Part shown: in pieces, positions 8,486-17,083 of the stretch | Layout of the letters: every line of letters starts with the position of its first letter | Position numbering within the stretch: position 1 is the stretch's first letter | Notes under the pieces: generated by a model | Databases searched by the model: none | What the model saw: the letters and a program-made list of their open reading frames with translations, nothing else | Told to the model about the DNA's origin: nothing | Made by a program: the position numbers and the translations under genes | Source of the DNA: Bdellovibrionales bacterium CG12_big_fil_rev_8_21_14_0_65_38_15 | Lineage (GTDB): Bacteria > Bdellovibrionota > Bacteriovoracia > Bacteriovoracales > Bacteriovoracaceae | DNA: 36,944 bases | Reading direction: 5' to 3' | NCBI GenBank assembly: GCA_002787775.1 | Contig: PCUW01000013.1 | Coordinates: forward strand, 1-36,944

Positions 8486-9691
8486 GTGTATTTCCTGATT
8501 TTAATCACGGTTTTTATATCCTTTGATGTCTTTGCTCGTCCCAATTATGCTTCTCGAGAAAAATTGAACTGTATCCAATGTCATGTCAGTCCATGGGGTG
8601 CTGGACATAGAAAGATGTCAGGTAAAATTTTTGGGGCCAGGGATCTAGAAGGAAGTGTTAATAATGATTCTGATCGCTATTATGCCGATTTTAGAATGCT
8701 TTATTTAAAGGATTTTAAAAAAACCAATCAAGGTGGGGCTCTTCCCAATGGGCTTGGGTTAATGACAGCTCAAGTTTCAGGCTATGTGCCAATAGTTGAA
8801 TCAAGTGATTATACATTGTCAGGTTTAGCAAACTACGATGCCGGATCTTTTCAATCAGGGCCTAGAGAGGTCTATGCCATTTGGGAAAATTTCACTGATA
8901 TTTGGTATAAACCGACTAGTATTGTTGCGGGTAAATTTTTTGTTCCTTTTGGTTTAATGCATGACGAGCATAGAACATACACAAAAATGCAAGCTAATGC
9001 CGGACTTAGAGAATACGAAGTGGGCGCAGTATTTTCATTTGATCCATTAACTTCTTTTCATCTTGATCTTGGTGGGCTTGATGGCTTTGATGCAAATTCT
9101 GGACCTGGAACATTGGATCAAAATAAAACCTATGGTTTAGTTGGCAACGTAAGGTTTAATCATGAAGAGTTACCAGTCATGCTTGGTGCTAGTTATTTAT
9201 ATCATAATACTGAAGCTATAAATAAGCCCGATCCATATGCTTATTCTGGCTATGGTGTTTTTTCCCTTTCTAGATTAATTGAAGGATTTAATCTTGATGT
9301 TTTAGGTGAAGTTGTCTTTGCTAAAAATTATAATAATCCTGCAGATAATAAATATATTACTCAATTTATCCCCAATAGTCCTGGTGTTTTTCAAAACTAT
9401 CTGACAAGTGTACGTAATGAAACCTCTCGTGGTTTTTTAGGTGAGCTTCGCTTTGAAGTAACTCCAAAGTTTATACTTCTTTATAAGTTTGATCATTTAG
9501 CATTTAACAAAAATTTTTCAAGTGATGCCTTTATCCGTCATGGATTTGGTTTTCGATATCAATTCGATGCTAACACTCTCTTGCTAGTTAAACTTGAAGA
9601 AGAGGAAGTTAAGATTCCAAATTTTGACGATAAACTTCAAACTCGTTTTGACCAAAGTAATATTTTAGCCGTTCTTAGAGTTTGGCTGTGA
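8486..9691 (+). CDS. Outer-membrane beta-barrel-like protein with an N-terminal c-type haem site
   Basis: About 401 residues. I place the start at GTG 8486, with GAGG 5 bases upstream; the longer frame from ATG 8444 would run through the terminator hairpin and is unlikely. A signal peptide (to FDVFA) is followed by LNCIQCHVSPWGAGHR, a CxxCH haem-attachment site with the SPxGxG tail seen in other porin-linked cytochromes. The remainder alternates short beta strands with aromatic ends and finishes in VLRVWL, as in outer-membrane barrels. It would place a haem at or inside a porin, suggesting electron passage across the outer membrane. The specific partner is unknown. Confidence 0.75.
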   Translation: MYFLILITVFISFDVFARPNYASREKLNCIQCHVSPWGAGHRKMSGKIFGARDLEGSVNNDSDRYYADFRMLYLKDFKKTNQGGALPNGLGLMTAQVSGYVPIVESSDYTLSGLANYDAGSFQSGPREVYAIWENFTDIWYKPTSIVAGKFFVPFGLMHDEHRTYTKMQANAGLREYEVGAVFSFDPLTSFHLDLGGLDGFDANSGPGTLDQNKTYGLVGNVRFNHEELPVMLGASYLYHNTEAINKPDPYAYSGYGVFSLSRLIEGFNLDVLGEVVFAKNYNNPADNKYITQFIPNSPGVFQNYLTSVRNETSRGFLGELRFEVTPKFILLYKFDHLAFNKNFSSDAFIRHGFGFRYQFDANTLLLVKLEEEEVKIPNFDDKLQTRFDQSNILAVLRVWL

Positions 9692-9786
9692 ATCTTTTAC
9701 ACTTGAAGACACTTAATTGCCTATGAAGCTGAATAGAGTTGCCTTTGAGGGCATTATTTGACTTCAGCACTAAGCACGAGGTTATT

Positions 9787-11727
9787 ATGAAATCATTTTT
9801 ATTACTATTTAGTGTGTTTATACTTTCGGCCTGTACGAATGGACATAATCCGCTATTTAATTGCGATGGCCCTGGCTGTGGCGGCGTAATTAGTAGCGGT
9901 ATTGGTCTTAGCGCTCCACCTTTAAGCTTCACTAAAACACTTGAACAAGGTTATTGGTATTCTCGTTATAATTTGGGTGATTTAGTGATGAAGTCTGGAG
10001 CAGGTGAGACTTTCATGCCGGATATGGATATGGTGTCGATGATGCTGCAAATGTCTAGCGATGACCTCTCCACAGCTATGGCGCCTCAAGCCCCAGCACT
10101 ATTATCAAGGGTTTATAATTCTGCTAACCCTAGTTTTGTCCAAAAAAGTGATAATGACCCTATGAATTTTTCAGATGAACGTTGGAGCGATTTTGATACA
10201 TCTGCAACAACCGGATCGGCATTTGGCTGGACACTTATGAAAGAGGTAGAGTGGTCAAAATTATTTAATGTTGATGGACATTTTGGAGTCCCTGGCCAAA
10301 ATGATATTCCAGGGGCTCAACAGCGTTTTAACGGTCTAGCTCTTTGTGCTGAAGCTGTCATGCAAGCAGACGCTTTTATCATGGATTTTAATGGCAATCG
10401 TTCAAAGTTCACGATTAGCGATAAGTCTGATTCTTATGTTGCACTCGGTGCTATAGCCAACTTAGCCGATTTTTTAAATACGTCGTCGATTCCCAATAGA
10501 ATGCAAAAAAATCGTTGCGCTGAAGCCGTTGCCATGATGAAAATGAAGCCAGCTTCAAGCGTTGCTGATGATTATCTTAATTTTTTAGCAGATTTAGAGT
10601 TTGAACTTGAAGCGCCTGAAACAATTAAGGAGCGGTCCTTATTAATTCAGGTTTATAGTTTTTATGCCAAAGCACTTGAAAGTAAAAACGTTTTTACAAC
10701 TGCAGCCATCTCGCATGCAGATTTTCTACAAAACTACGTTGGAGCTGACGTAACTGAGATTTCTTACGCGATTAGAGGTCTCATTGATGCCTATCGTATT
10801 ACAAAGCAAGTTAAATATTTAAAGTCAGCTGGCATAATGTGGGAAAAACTATTAGCTGATTTTGACAACAAAAATAATTTTTTTAAATCTAAAGCAACCT
10901 ATTCTGTCGATGATATCGCGGTCATTTTATCCGCACTTAATGGTCTAAAACTTTTTGGCCAAAAAGAAGTCGTTCAGTATTTTGTTTTAAATACATTTAT
11001 TCGCACATTTGAATCACTCGTCAACCTCTCTGGTCTCCAAATTTCTGCTCCAGCCGTGGCGATGATCGATGAATGGGAGCGTAAACCCAATGATCTTTTT
11101 CACCGCGCGAATAATTTAGTAACACCTAGAAAGGCCGGTGGAGAATTTGGAATAGCTCCTGTTTTTGCTGCAGAAGTTACTTTTAAAGAAGGTCGTTGGG
11201 CTGCAAAAAAAGATCGCTTTGATACAGCAGGGGCGATGCACTTAGCTAACCAGATGGTTTGGTTTCATTATTCTGAAGTTGAAGGTTTTGTATGTCCAGA
11301 AGGTGATTGTGTTGCTGCAAGCGATATTGAGGCAGGGGATTTGGTACCTCCTGGAAGTTCTACTCCAGGACAAGGTGGAGGACAGACTGGTCCGGTGCTT
11401 GGATTTAACGAACTCCATAATCAGATCTTAACTCGTTGCATTGGTTGTCACGCAGGTTCAGGAGCTCCAATGGGTCTTGATATGAGTACTCCAGATAAAG
11501 CGTTTGAGAATTTAGTTGGTAAAACTGCCGTTCAAGGAGGAGTCTTTGGTGGAGTTAATCGTGTCACACCAGGTAACTCAAATCCAAGTGCTAGCTATAT
11601 AATTGCTAAGTTGCAAGCATCACCAGATCAACGAGTAGGTGATCGCATGCCTCGTGGCGGACCATTTTTAACTGAAGGAGAAATCAATCAAGTTAAAGCT
11701 TGGATTGATGCTGGAGCAAATCGATAA
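9787..11727 (+). CDS. Lipoprotein: Met-rich family paralogue B fused to a cytochrome c domain
   Basis: ATG 9787 has GAGG 5 bases upstream and begins a lipoprotein signal with the lipobox LSAC. Residues from about 55 to 520 align by eye with the whole mature part of the protein at 7001: GYWYSRYNLGDLVMKSG, a Met-rich stretch, LCAEAVMQ, NRCAEAVAMM and MHLANQMVWFH. A Gly/Pro linker then leads to a cytochrome c domain with CIGCHAG (haem Cys-Cys-His) and RMPRGGPFL (likely axial Met), ending KAWIDAGA, as in planctomycete-type cytochrome c. So one paralogue has its own haem and the other probably uses HiPIP. The stop overlaps the next start (TAATG). Confidence 0.85.
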   Translation: MKSFLLLFSVFILSACTNGHNPLFNCDGPGCGGVISSGIGLSAPPLSFTKTLEQGYWYSRYNLGDLVMKSGAGETFMPDMDMVSMMLQMSSDDLSTAMAPQAPALLSRVYNSANPSFVQKSDNDPMNFSDERWSDFDTSATTGSAFGWTLMKEVEWSKLFNVDGHFGVPGQNDIPGAQQRFNGLALCAEAVMQADAFIMDFNGNRSKFTISDKSDSYVALGAIANLADFLNTSSIPNRMQKNRCAEAVAMMKMKPASSVADDYLNFLADLEFELEAPETIKERSLLIQVYSFYAKALESKNVFTTAAISHADFLQNYVGADVTEISYAIRGLIDAYRITKQVKYLKSAGIMWEKLLADFDNKNNFFKSKATYSVDDIAVILSALNGLKLFGQKEVVQYFVLNTFIRTFESLVNLSGLQISAPAVAMIDEWERKPNDLFHRANNLVTPRKAGGEFGIAPVFAAEVTFKEGRWAAKKDRFDTAGAMHLANQMVWFHYSEVEGFVCPEGDCVAASDIEAGDLVPPGSSTPGQGGGQTGPVLGFNELHNQILTRCIGCHAGSGAPMGLDMSTPDKAFENLVGKTAVQGGVFGGVNRVTPGNSNPSASYIIAKLQASPDQRVGDRMPRGGPFLTEGEINQVKAWIDAGANR

Positions 11728-12815
11728 TGAAACTAGTAATCTTGATTGTTGTCTTTGTTTCTTTTCAAAATATATGGGCAAAAGACTTTTGGCTTACCTC
11801 TGCGCCGGTAGTGTCCAACGGTTTGACAGCAGCTGAGCCAACAGAGCTTAATGTTCATTTCGCATCACCTGATCCACTTGTGCGCGGAATAGATATACCT
11901 TATGGGGGTTATTTGAGTTTAAGCTTTCTTGGAAGTTTTGAACGAAATGGAATTGATAATGACCTTGAATTTGTAAAGGTTGATTCAAATAAAAATTTTA
12001 TTGCAACCAATGGACACCCACAAAATCCTATCAAGTCGAGTCGTGGAGACAATATTGACCAAGCTGATTATACAATTTTAGATTCAGGACATAGGGAGAT
12101 TAGAATTGTTGCGAATCAACCAGACGGACTGCAAGGAAGTCGCTACAAGCGCTTTGGGATAAAAACCTTGCATCTAAGACCAAACGCCTCAACAGGTAAT
12201 GGTCCTGGAATTTTTCGAAATGGCGCAGGGGATACTCTTGGGAGAATTTATTATAAATTAGTGAGCGTTAAGGGTGAAATCCTACGAGAAGGAAACGTGT
12301 TTCATTATTTTAAAGTACAAACAGGACCTCAAGTTTTTGTGACAAACGTAGGAATTGTCTCAGGTCAATATGATCTTGAATCAACAAATTATCAAACTGT
12401 AAGACCTTTAACATCATTAACAAAGACAAACCGTAATGATACTTCTCTAGCTTTTGCTCCTCGGTTCCTATTATTCTCGTCAGCCCAAGAGCAACCAGAT
12501 AGCTACATCCCTCATAAGGGAATAGAAAATGTGAGTTATGATGTTAATGCTAATGATCAAACCAACGCCGTTATTAAGCATAATGGAAAAGTTATTGGTC
12601 GAGTTGATTTTATTACGCCAGAAAAGAAAGGGGATCATAGCGAAGCTAGAATATTGTCCTCACAAGTGTTAACTTCCAGCGGTGATGGCGTAACTGGAGC
12701 AAATGGTAGTGTATTTCTTGTTCCTGTCAAAGTAGGGACGGAACCAGGGGTGTATAAAGTTTTAATAAAACTTTATGATGGAAATGAAGCAGTTAACACG
12801 ATAAAAGTGCGATAA
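11727..12815 (+). CDS. Secreted beta-rich protein of unknown function
   Basis: A 362-residue exported protein (signal to IWA-KDFW). It overlaps the cytochrome-fusion gene by one base (TAATG), so it is almost certainly made with it. The sequence is rich in Gly, Asn and beta-forming residues and the C-terminus (VYKVLIKLYDGNEAVNTIKVR) reads like an Ig-like or sandwich strand pair. There is no CxxCH and no cysteine pair that I could see. I do not recognise the family. It may be a surface scaffold or ligand-binding partner of the redox proteins. Confidence 0.7.
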   Translation: MKLVILIVVFVSFQNIWAKDFWLTSAPVVSNGLTAAEPTELNVHFASPDPLVRGIDIPYGGYLSLSFLGSFERNGIDNDLEFVKVDSNKNFIATNGHPQNPIKSSRGDNIDQADYTILDSGHREIRIVANQPDGLQGSRYKRFGIKTLHLRPNASTGNGPGIFRNGAGDTLGRIYYKLVSVKGEILREGNVFHYFKVQTGPQVFVTNVGIVSGQYDLESTNYQTVRPLTSLTKTNRNDTSLAFAPRFLLFSSAQEQPDSYIPHKGIENVSYDVNANDQTNAVIKHNGKVIGRVDFITPEKKGDHSEARILSSQVLTSSGDGVTGANGSVFLVPVKVGTEPGVYKVLIKLYDGNEAVNTIKVR

Positions 12816-12894
12816 ATTTTTAATCCTTAAAACAGAAGATTACTTACAGAGCGAATGACATACTATTTGGTAAGAATTACAAAATCGAATAAGA

Positions 12895-13614
12895 ATGATT
12901 TTTCAAATTATTTCAAGATTGTTAATTAGATACTTAGAACTTCCAAGTTCAAATAACTCATCTGTTCCGACATCAATATTTGAATATTTAAAACAAACAC
13001 TTCAAGTCGGCGATGTTCTTTTAGTTGAAGGGAAGCAAAAGTTTAGTTCAGCAATTAAATATCTGACCCAATCAAATTGGTCCCATGCAGCTCTCTATCT
13101 TGGCAATGGAGAATTAATCGAAGCCGATTTAAAGCTTGGTGTTATAAAAGTAAATATCAACAAGTATCAAACTTATCACACTAGAATTTGTCGGCCTGTA
13201 AATCTCAAAAAGCAAGACTTGGATTCAATGATTGAATATGTCCAAAAAAGGCAAGGATTAACTTATGATCTTAAAAATATTTTTGATTTGGCAAAATATT
13301 TATTTCCTGTCCCTATAGTTCCGAATAGATGGAAACGAAGGGTGCTAGAATTTGGAAGCCATGATTCAACAAAAGTAATATGTTCATCAGTAATAGCACA
13401 AGCTTTTCAATTCATTAGATATCCAGTGCTTCCGTTAGAGTCTTGTGTCGATGGAAAGAACAAATTGTTTATAAGACATCATTCTCTTTTTACTCCAAGT
13501 GACTTTGATAGATCACCTTATTTCCAAATTGTTAAGCCAACTATTGCTGTTGGATTTAACTATCAAGAGATTGATTTAAATCAAGAAAATAGAATGGAGC
13601 TTAATTATGAATAA
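12895..13614 (+). CDS. YiiX/YebB-like permuted papain-fold protein
   Basis: A 239-residue member of the permuted NlpC/P60 clan. QVGDVLLVEGKQKFSSAIKY leads into NWSHAALYLGNGELIEA (catalytic His), and VICSSVIAQAF supplies the Cys further downstream. There is no clear signal peptide; the N-terminus (IFQIISRLLIRYLEL) looks amphipathic and may touch the membrane. The stop overlaps the following CMD gene by 8 bases. This repeats the CMD/YiiX association seen at 1309-3450. The hydrolysed bond is unknown. Confidence 0.75.
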   Translation: MIFQIISRLLIRYLELPSSNNSSVPTSIFEYLKQTLQVGDVLLVEGKQKFSSAIKYLTQSNWSHAALYLGNGELIEADLKLGVIKVNINKYQTYHTRICRPVNLKKQDLDSMIEYVQKRQGLTYDLKNIFDLAKYLFPVPIVPNRWKRRVLEFGSHDSTKVICSSVIAQAFQFIRYPVLPLESCVDGKNKLFIRHHSLFTPSDFDRSPYFQIVKPTIAVGFNYQEIDLNQENRMELNYE

Positions 13615-14218
13615 TATACCGAAAAGAGAAGAGTTTCCCGAATTTGAAAATATCTTTCGAATTAGTGAGGATATTATGGGATTTCTACCCAATAGTATGC
13701 TCTATATGTCCTACACCCCCAGTATTCTTTTGACATTCTCAATGCTTTCAAAAGTAGTGTTACGGCAGAAATCTAAAGTAAGCATATTAGAGAAAATAAA
13801 AATTTTTGGTAGATTGTTAATTTCTATAGTAAAGCGTGAAAATGAAAAAGACACGATTGGTGCTGAATTGCGATGGTTGATAGCTTATGTTGCAAGTAAC
13901 GCTGCTGGTTGTACTTACTGTCAAGCTCATACTAGTTATTCGGCCTATAGGGTTGGAGTTAGCGAACAAAAAATTAATGAGGCTTTTAATTTTAAAGAAA
14001 GTAGCCTTTTCTCTGAAAAAGAAAAGTCAGCACTTTCAATTGCTCTGTCTGGAGGTTCGACTCCGAATAGAACAACGAAAGAACACTTTTTTGAACTTAA
14101 TAAATATTACTCAAAAAAAGAGATATTAGAGCTTATATCTATCATTTCAATTTTTGGTTTTTTAAATCGCTGGAACGATACTCTTAAAACTCCATTGGAA
14201 AATATTTTCAATGAATAA
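13607..14218 (+). CDS. AhpD/carboxymuconolactone decarboxylase-fold protein
   Basis: A 203-residue protein with the CMD core: ELRWLIAYVASNAAGCTYCQAHT, where CTYC and the following His are the AhpD-type active site. The helices after it (SEKEKSALSIALSGG) match the second half of the fold. It is translationally coupled to the YiiX-like gene. A hydrophobic stretch near residues 30-65 is longer than in typical members and might associate with membrane. The substrate is unknown. Confidence 0.78.
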   Translation: MNNIPKREEFPEFENIFRISEDIMGFLPNSMLYMSYTPSILLTFSMLSKVVLRQKSKVSILEKIKIFGRLLISIVKRENEKDTIGAELRWLIAYVASNAAGCTYCQAHTSYSAYRVGVSEQKINEAFNFKESSLFSEKEKSALSIALSGGSTPNRTTKEHFFELNKYYSKKEILELISIISIFGFLNRWNDTLKTPLENIFNE

Positions 14219-14352
14219 TGATTGCATTGGGTTTTACAAATTTAATTGCTATCTAGCTGATATTACTGGCTTAGTTAATATTTTAAAATTTTGTAAGAAA
14301 ATGGAGGGATTCAGCACAAATCAACAGTAATAAATTGATCTGGAGGAGGCAT

Positions 14353-14946
14353 ATGACCTTTATAAAATTGCTCTTTTTTGTTTTCACATTATCTCTAGGA
14401 AGCTTTGCATCTGCAGATAGCTATAAATTGGATGAGTCTCATACTCACTTAGGCTTTAAAATTAGACATCTTGGTTTTTCTAATGTTCGTGGGCAATTTG
14501 ATAAATTTGAAGGTATTGGAAAGTTTGATGAAAAGACGGGAAAGCTTTATGACTTAAATGTTACGATTCAAGCAAATTCAATTAATACTAACGAACCTGA
14601 TCGAGATAAACACCTCCGATCTGCTGACTTTTTTGATATTGAAAAGTTTAAAGAACTAAAATTTGAATCAACAAGCATTAAGTATACAGGGAAAAAACCT
14701 ACTCAGATAGTAGGTAATTTAACTCTTCGTGGGATCACTAAGGTTGTAACTTTAGATATTAAAGAATGGGGAGGCAAGGCTGAAGATGCTTGGGGAAACC
14801 AGCGCATTGCCTTTGAAGCCACAGGAAAAATTGATCGACGTGATTTTGGACTAACATGGAATAAAGGATTGGAAAAAGTTGCTGGATTAACGGTTGGAAA
14901 TGATGTGGTTTTTATTCTTGAGATTCAAGGTATAAAAATTGATTAA
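14353..14946 (+). CDS. YceI-family periplasmic lipid-binding protein
   Basis: A secreted lipocalin-like barrel that in known members binds polyisoprenoids or amphiphiles. The signal peptide (MTFIKLLFFVFTLSLGSFASA) is followed by YKLDESHTHLGFKIRHLGFS, the family N-terminus, and by LTLRGITKVVTLDI and DRRDFGLTWNKG near the end. ATG 14353 has a strong GGAGGAGG (14342-14349). It lies 26 bases before the bufferin precursor gene, so it probably heads that operon. The 134-base gap upstream presumably holds the promoter; an ECF-type site was looked for but not convincingly found. Confidence 0.92.
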   Translation: MTFIKLLFFVFTLSLGSFASADSYKLDESHTHLGFKIRHLGFSNVRGQFDKFEGIGKFDEKTGKLYDLNVTIQANSINTNEPDRDKHLRSADFFDIEKFKELKFESTSIKYTGKKPTQIVGNLTLRGITKVVTLDIKEWGGKAEDAWGNQRIAFEATGKIDRRDFGLTWNKGLEKVAGLTVGNDVVFILEIQGIKID

Positions 14947-14972
14947 TAACAAAACCTTTAAGGAGGGTTAAA

Positions 14973-15233
14973 ATGAACAACAGGAAAGTATTACTAGGAT
15001 TAGCGCTTACAGGAATGGTTATGGCCGCCGGATGTTCAACCGCAAATAGCTCACAAGAATCAAAAGTTGTTGGTGAGTGTCATGGTGTGAATTCTTGCAA
15101 AGGGCAAGGAGCATGTGGAGGTAAAGGACATAGCTGTGCTGGAAAGAATGCTTGCAAAGGAAAAGGCTGGGTCAAGCTTTCTAAAGCGGAGTGTGATGAC
15201 AAGGGTGGAGAATTTAAAGAAGGAATGATGTGA
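14973..15233 (+). CDS. bufA: Bufferin-type Cys-rich metallophore precursor (BufA-like)
   Basis: An 86-residue RiPP precursor. It has an N-terminal export signal ending in a lipobox (MAAGC, Cys21), then a Cys/Gly/Lys-rich core with Cys36, 42, 48, 55, 61 and 74 in the pattern CHGVNSCKG...GACGG...NACKGKGW. Known bufferins are modified on Cys by the neighbouring MNIO enzyme and bind copper in the periplasm. The ribosome site AGGAGGG is very strong, suggesting high expression. The stop overlaps the GTG of the maturase gene. The lipobox would make the product membrane-tethered; if the Cys is not lipidated, the signal would be cut nearby. Confidence 0.85.
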   Translation: MNNRKVLLGLALTGMVMAAGCSTANSSQESKVVGECHGVNSCKGQGACGGKGHSCAGKNACKGKGWVKLSKAECDDKGGEFKEGMM

Positions 15234-16084
15234 TTGATAGTTTGCAAAAGCAATGCAATCCAGGAGTGGGCCTAAGGTCCACTCATTTTCCTTATTTAGA
15301 GACAAGTCCAGATACTTGTCTTAAGTGGTTTGAGGCGGTCAGTGAAAATTATATGGATAGTTTTGGCCGCCCTCGCATAATATTAAATAAAATTAGAGAG
15401 CGATATCCAATAGCTCTTCATGGAGTTTCCATGAACTTGCTCTCGACTGACGGATTAAATGAGCTCTATCTCCAAAATCTAAAGTTGTTAATAGATGAAA
15501 TTGAGCCTTTTATCATTTCAGATCATTTATGTTGGACGGGCACAAAACCAAGTAATATTCATGATCTTTTGCCATTTCCCTACACTGAAGAGTCGTTAAA
15601 AATTGTTTGCCAAAATATTGATCAGGCTCAAAGTAAACTTGGTAGAAACCTCGTTATCGAAAATGTCTCAACATATATGACTTTCAAGCAAAGTGAATAT
15701 ACTGAGTGGGACTTTTTAATTGAAGTTTCTAAAAGAACAGATGCAAAACTACTTCTCGATATTAATAATATATATGTTAGCTCTGCAAATCATAGTTTTG
15801 ATCCAATAAATTACATCAATGCAATACCAGCAGAGATTGTAAGTCAGGTTCATCTCGCAGGTTATACAGATATGGGTGATTTTCTTTTTGATACTCACTC
15901 TAAGCCTGTTTATCCTAAAGTGTGGGAGTTATTTAAATTATTTATTAAAAAAGCCCCGAATGTTCCTTTTATGATGGAATGGGACGAAGATATTCCAGAG
16001 TTTCCAATTTTAGAAAATGAGGTGAAAAAAGCTATAGAGATCTGGAAAAATCTTCACTTTAAAAAGGGGCACAAGGATGCCTAA
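15230..16084 (+). CDS. bufB: MNIO/DUF692 iron enzyme, bufferin maturase (BufB-like)
   Basis: A TIM-barrel multinuclear non-haem iron oxidase that modifies Cys residues of the precursor. Signature pieces are present in order: GVGLRSTHF (His19), FEAVSENYM, LHGVSMN (His64), SDHLCW, ENVSTY, LLLDINNIYV, QVHLAGYTD, DTH and MEWDED, covering the metal ligands known in the family. Its 284 residues are of normal length. The GTG start at 15230 lies within the last codons of the precursor, with AAGGA about 6 bases upstream, so translation is coupled. It overlaps the DUF2063 gene by 8 bases. Confidence 0.93.
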   Translation: MIDSLQKQCNPGVGLRSTHFPYLETSPDTCLKWFEAVSENYMDSFGRPRIILNKIRERYPIALHGVSMNLLSTDGLNELYLQNLKLLIDEIEPFIISDHLCWTGTKPSNIHDLLPFPYTEESLKIVCQNIDQAQSKLGRNLVIENVSTYMTFKQSEYTEWDFLIEVSKRTDAKLLLDINNIYVSSANHSFDPINYINAIPAEIVSQVHLAGYTDMGDFLFDTHSKPVYPKVWELFKLFIKKAPNVPFMMEWDEDIPEFPILENEVKKAIEIWKNLHFKKGHKDA

Positions 16085-16850
16085 AAACAATTTAAAATCA
16101 TTTCAAGAGCAGTTTGTTGGTTTTATAAATGATAATACTCCGGCGAATGATTTTTTTAAAGATATTTTACCAGCAGGAAGAATTCCAAACTCTCAAGAAG
16201 CACTTGAAGTTCACAGAAATGGATATATCGCTCGATTAACAGAGGCCCTAGGGGAAACATTCGAGGGTACTTGGTTTATCATGGGAGATGATCTGTTCTT
16301 TAGTATTTGCGAAGAATACATAAAAGAAAACAAATCTAAATTATATAACCTTTCAGATTACGGAGAGAACTTTCCCAACTTCTTAGAGCAGCGTCGCGAT
16401 ATGATTGCAATACCTTTTGTTCAAGATATGGCGAGGTTTGATTGGATGTTTAAAGAGCTTTTCCATGAAAAACAACATATTTCTATACCACTAAATGAAT
16501 TGCAACGAATTGAGACCGAGCCTAATTTAAGTCTTATTCTAGGAAATTCGGTTAGCCTCTTTCACTCTCAATTTTCCATCTATAAAATTTGGAGTCAGAG
16601 AAATCATACAGATTCTGAAATGAACAATATTAATTACGAGTTGCCTGAGCATTTGCTTTGGTACAAACAAAATAATGAAATTTTTGTAAAGAATTTATCT
16701 TCAGGTCAGTTTGATATCATTTCTTTGCTCATGTCAGCTAAGTCGGTGGCTTCAGTTTTGGAAATGATAAATAGTGAAAATCAAAATGATCTAGTTTCTT
16801 CTTTCCAAATAATTGGAACGACGGGAATAGTTGCTGGTTTAAAATATTAA
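16077..16850 (+). CDS. bufC: DUF2063 bufferin partner protein (BufC-like)
   Basis: A 257-residue protein whose N-terminal half matches DUF2063: FQEQFVGFINDN, EALEVHRNGYIARLTEALGETF, then LYNLSDYGENFPNFLEQ and DMARFDWMFKELFH. In known MNIO systems this partner binds the precursor and presents it to the oxidase. The C-terminal third (after about residue 190) is less conserved. It is coupled to the maturase gene and ends 4 bases inside the convergent anti-sigma gene. There is no BufD (DoxX-like) gene next to it. Confidence 0.9.
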   Translation: MPKNNLKSFQEQFVGFINDNTPANDFFKDILPAGRIPNSQEALEVHRNGYIARLTEALGETFEGTWFIMGDDLFFSICEEYIKENKSKLYNLSDYGENFPNFLEQRRDMIAIPFVQDMARFDWMFKELFHEKQHISIPLNELQRIETEPNLSLILGNSVSLFHSQFSIYKIWSQRNHTDSEMNNINYELPEHLLWYKQNNEIFVKNLSSGQFDIISLLMSAKSVASVLEMINSENQNDLVSSFQIIGTTGIVAGLKY

Positions 16851-17080
16851 CGAGTGTGTTTTTTAATAATGGATTCTTCTAGCTTTGTTAATTCATCGGG
16901 TTTCACTTCATATTTTTTCTTAAAAAATTTCTTAAAGCCTTCCTTCATCTGTTTTAAATGTTTGTTGTAATTCGAGCAATGCTCGCACATCAATAGATGC
17001 ATCCTTAGCTCAGTGCGCTTAATTAGACGAAGTTCCTCATCGGATGAAAGTATTCGGGTTATTTCTTTACATGAAAGCAT
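16847..17080 (-). CDS. Zinc-finger anti-sigma factor (zf-HC2)
   Basis: A 77-residue soluble protein: MLSCKEITRILSSDEE is the usual N-terminal helix with its Cys, and MHLLMCEHCSNY gives the His-x3-Cys-x2-Cys that completes the zinc site. No membrane helix follows, so it would act in the cytosol and may sense redox or metal. It starts 3 bases after the stop of the sigma factor gene. The convergent end touches the bufferin operon. Confidence 0.85.
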   Translation of the reverse strand: MLSCKEITRILSSDEELRLIKRTELRMHLLMCEHCSNYNKHLKQMKEGFKKFFKKKYEVKPDELTKLEESIIKKHTR

Positions 17081-17083
17081 TGG

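Noticed and set aside
14219..14352. ECF-type promoter (GTAAGAA near 14293) for the YceI/bufferin operon
   Set aside because: A similar GTAAGAA occurs near 12870, but no matching -10 at constant spacing was found, nor a copy before the sigma gene.
15060..15305. Minus-strand ORF across the bufferin precursor
   Set aside because: Antisense shadow; the plus strand carries the Cys-rich precursor with a strong ribosome site.
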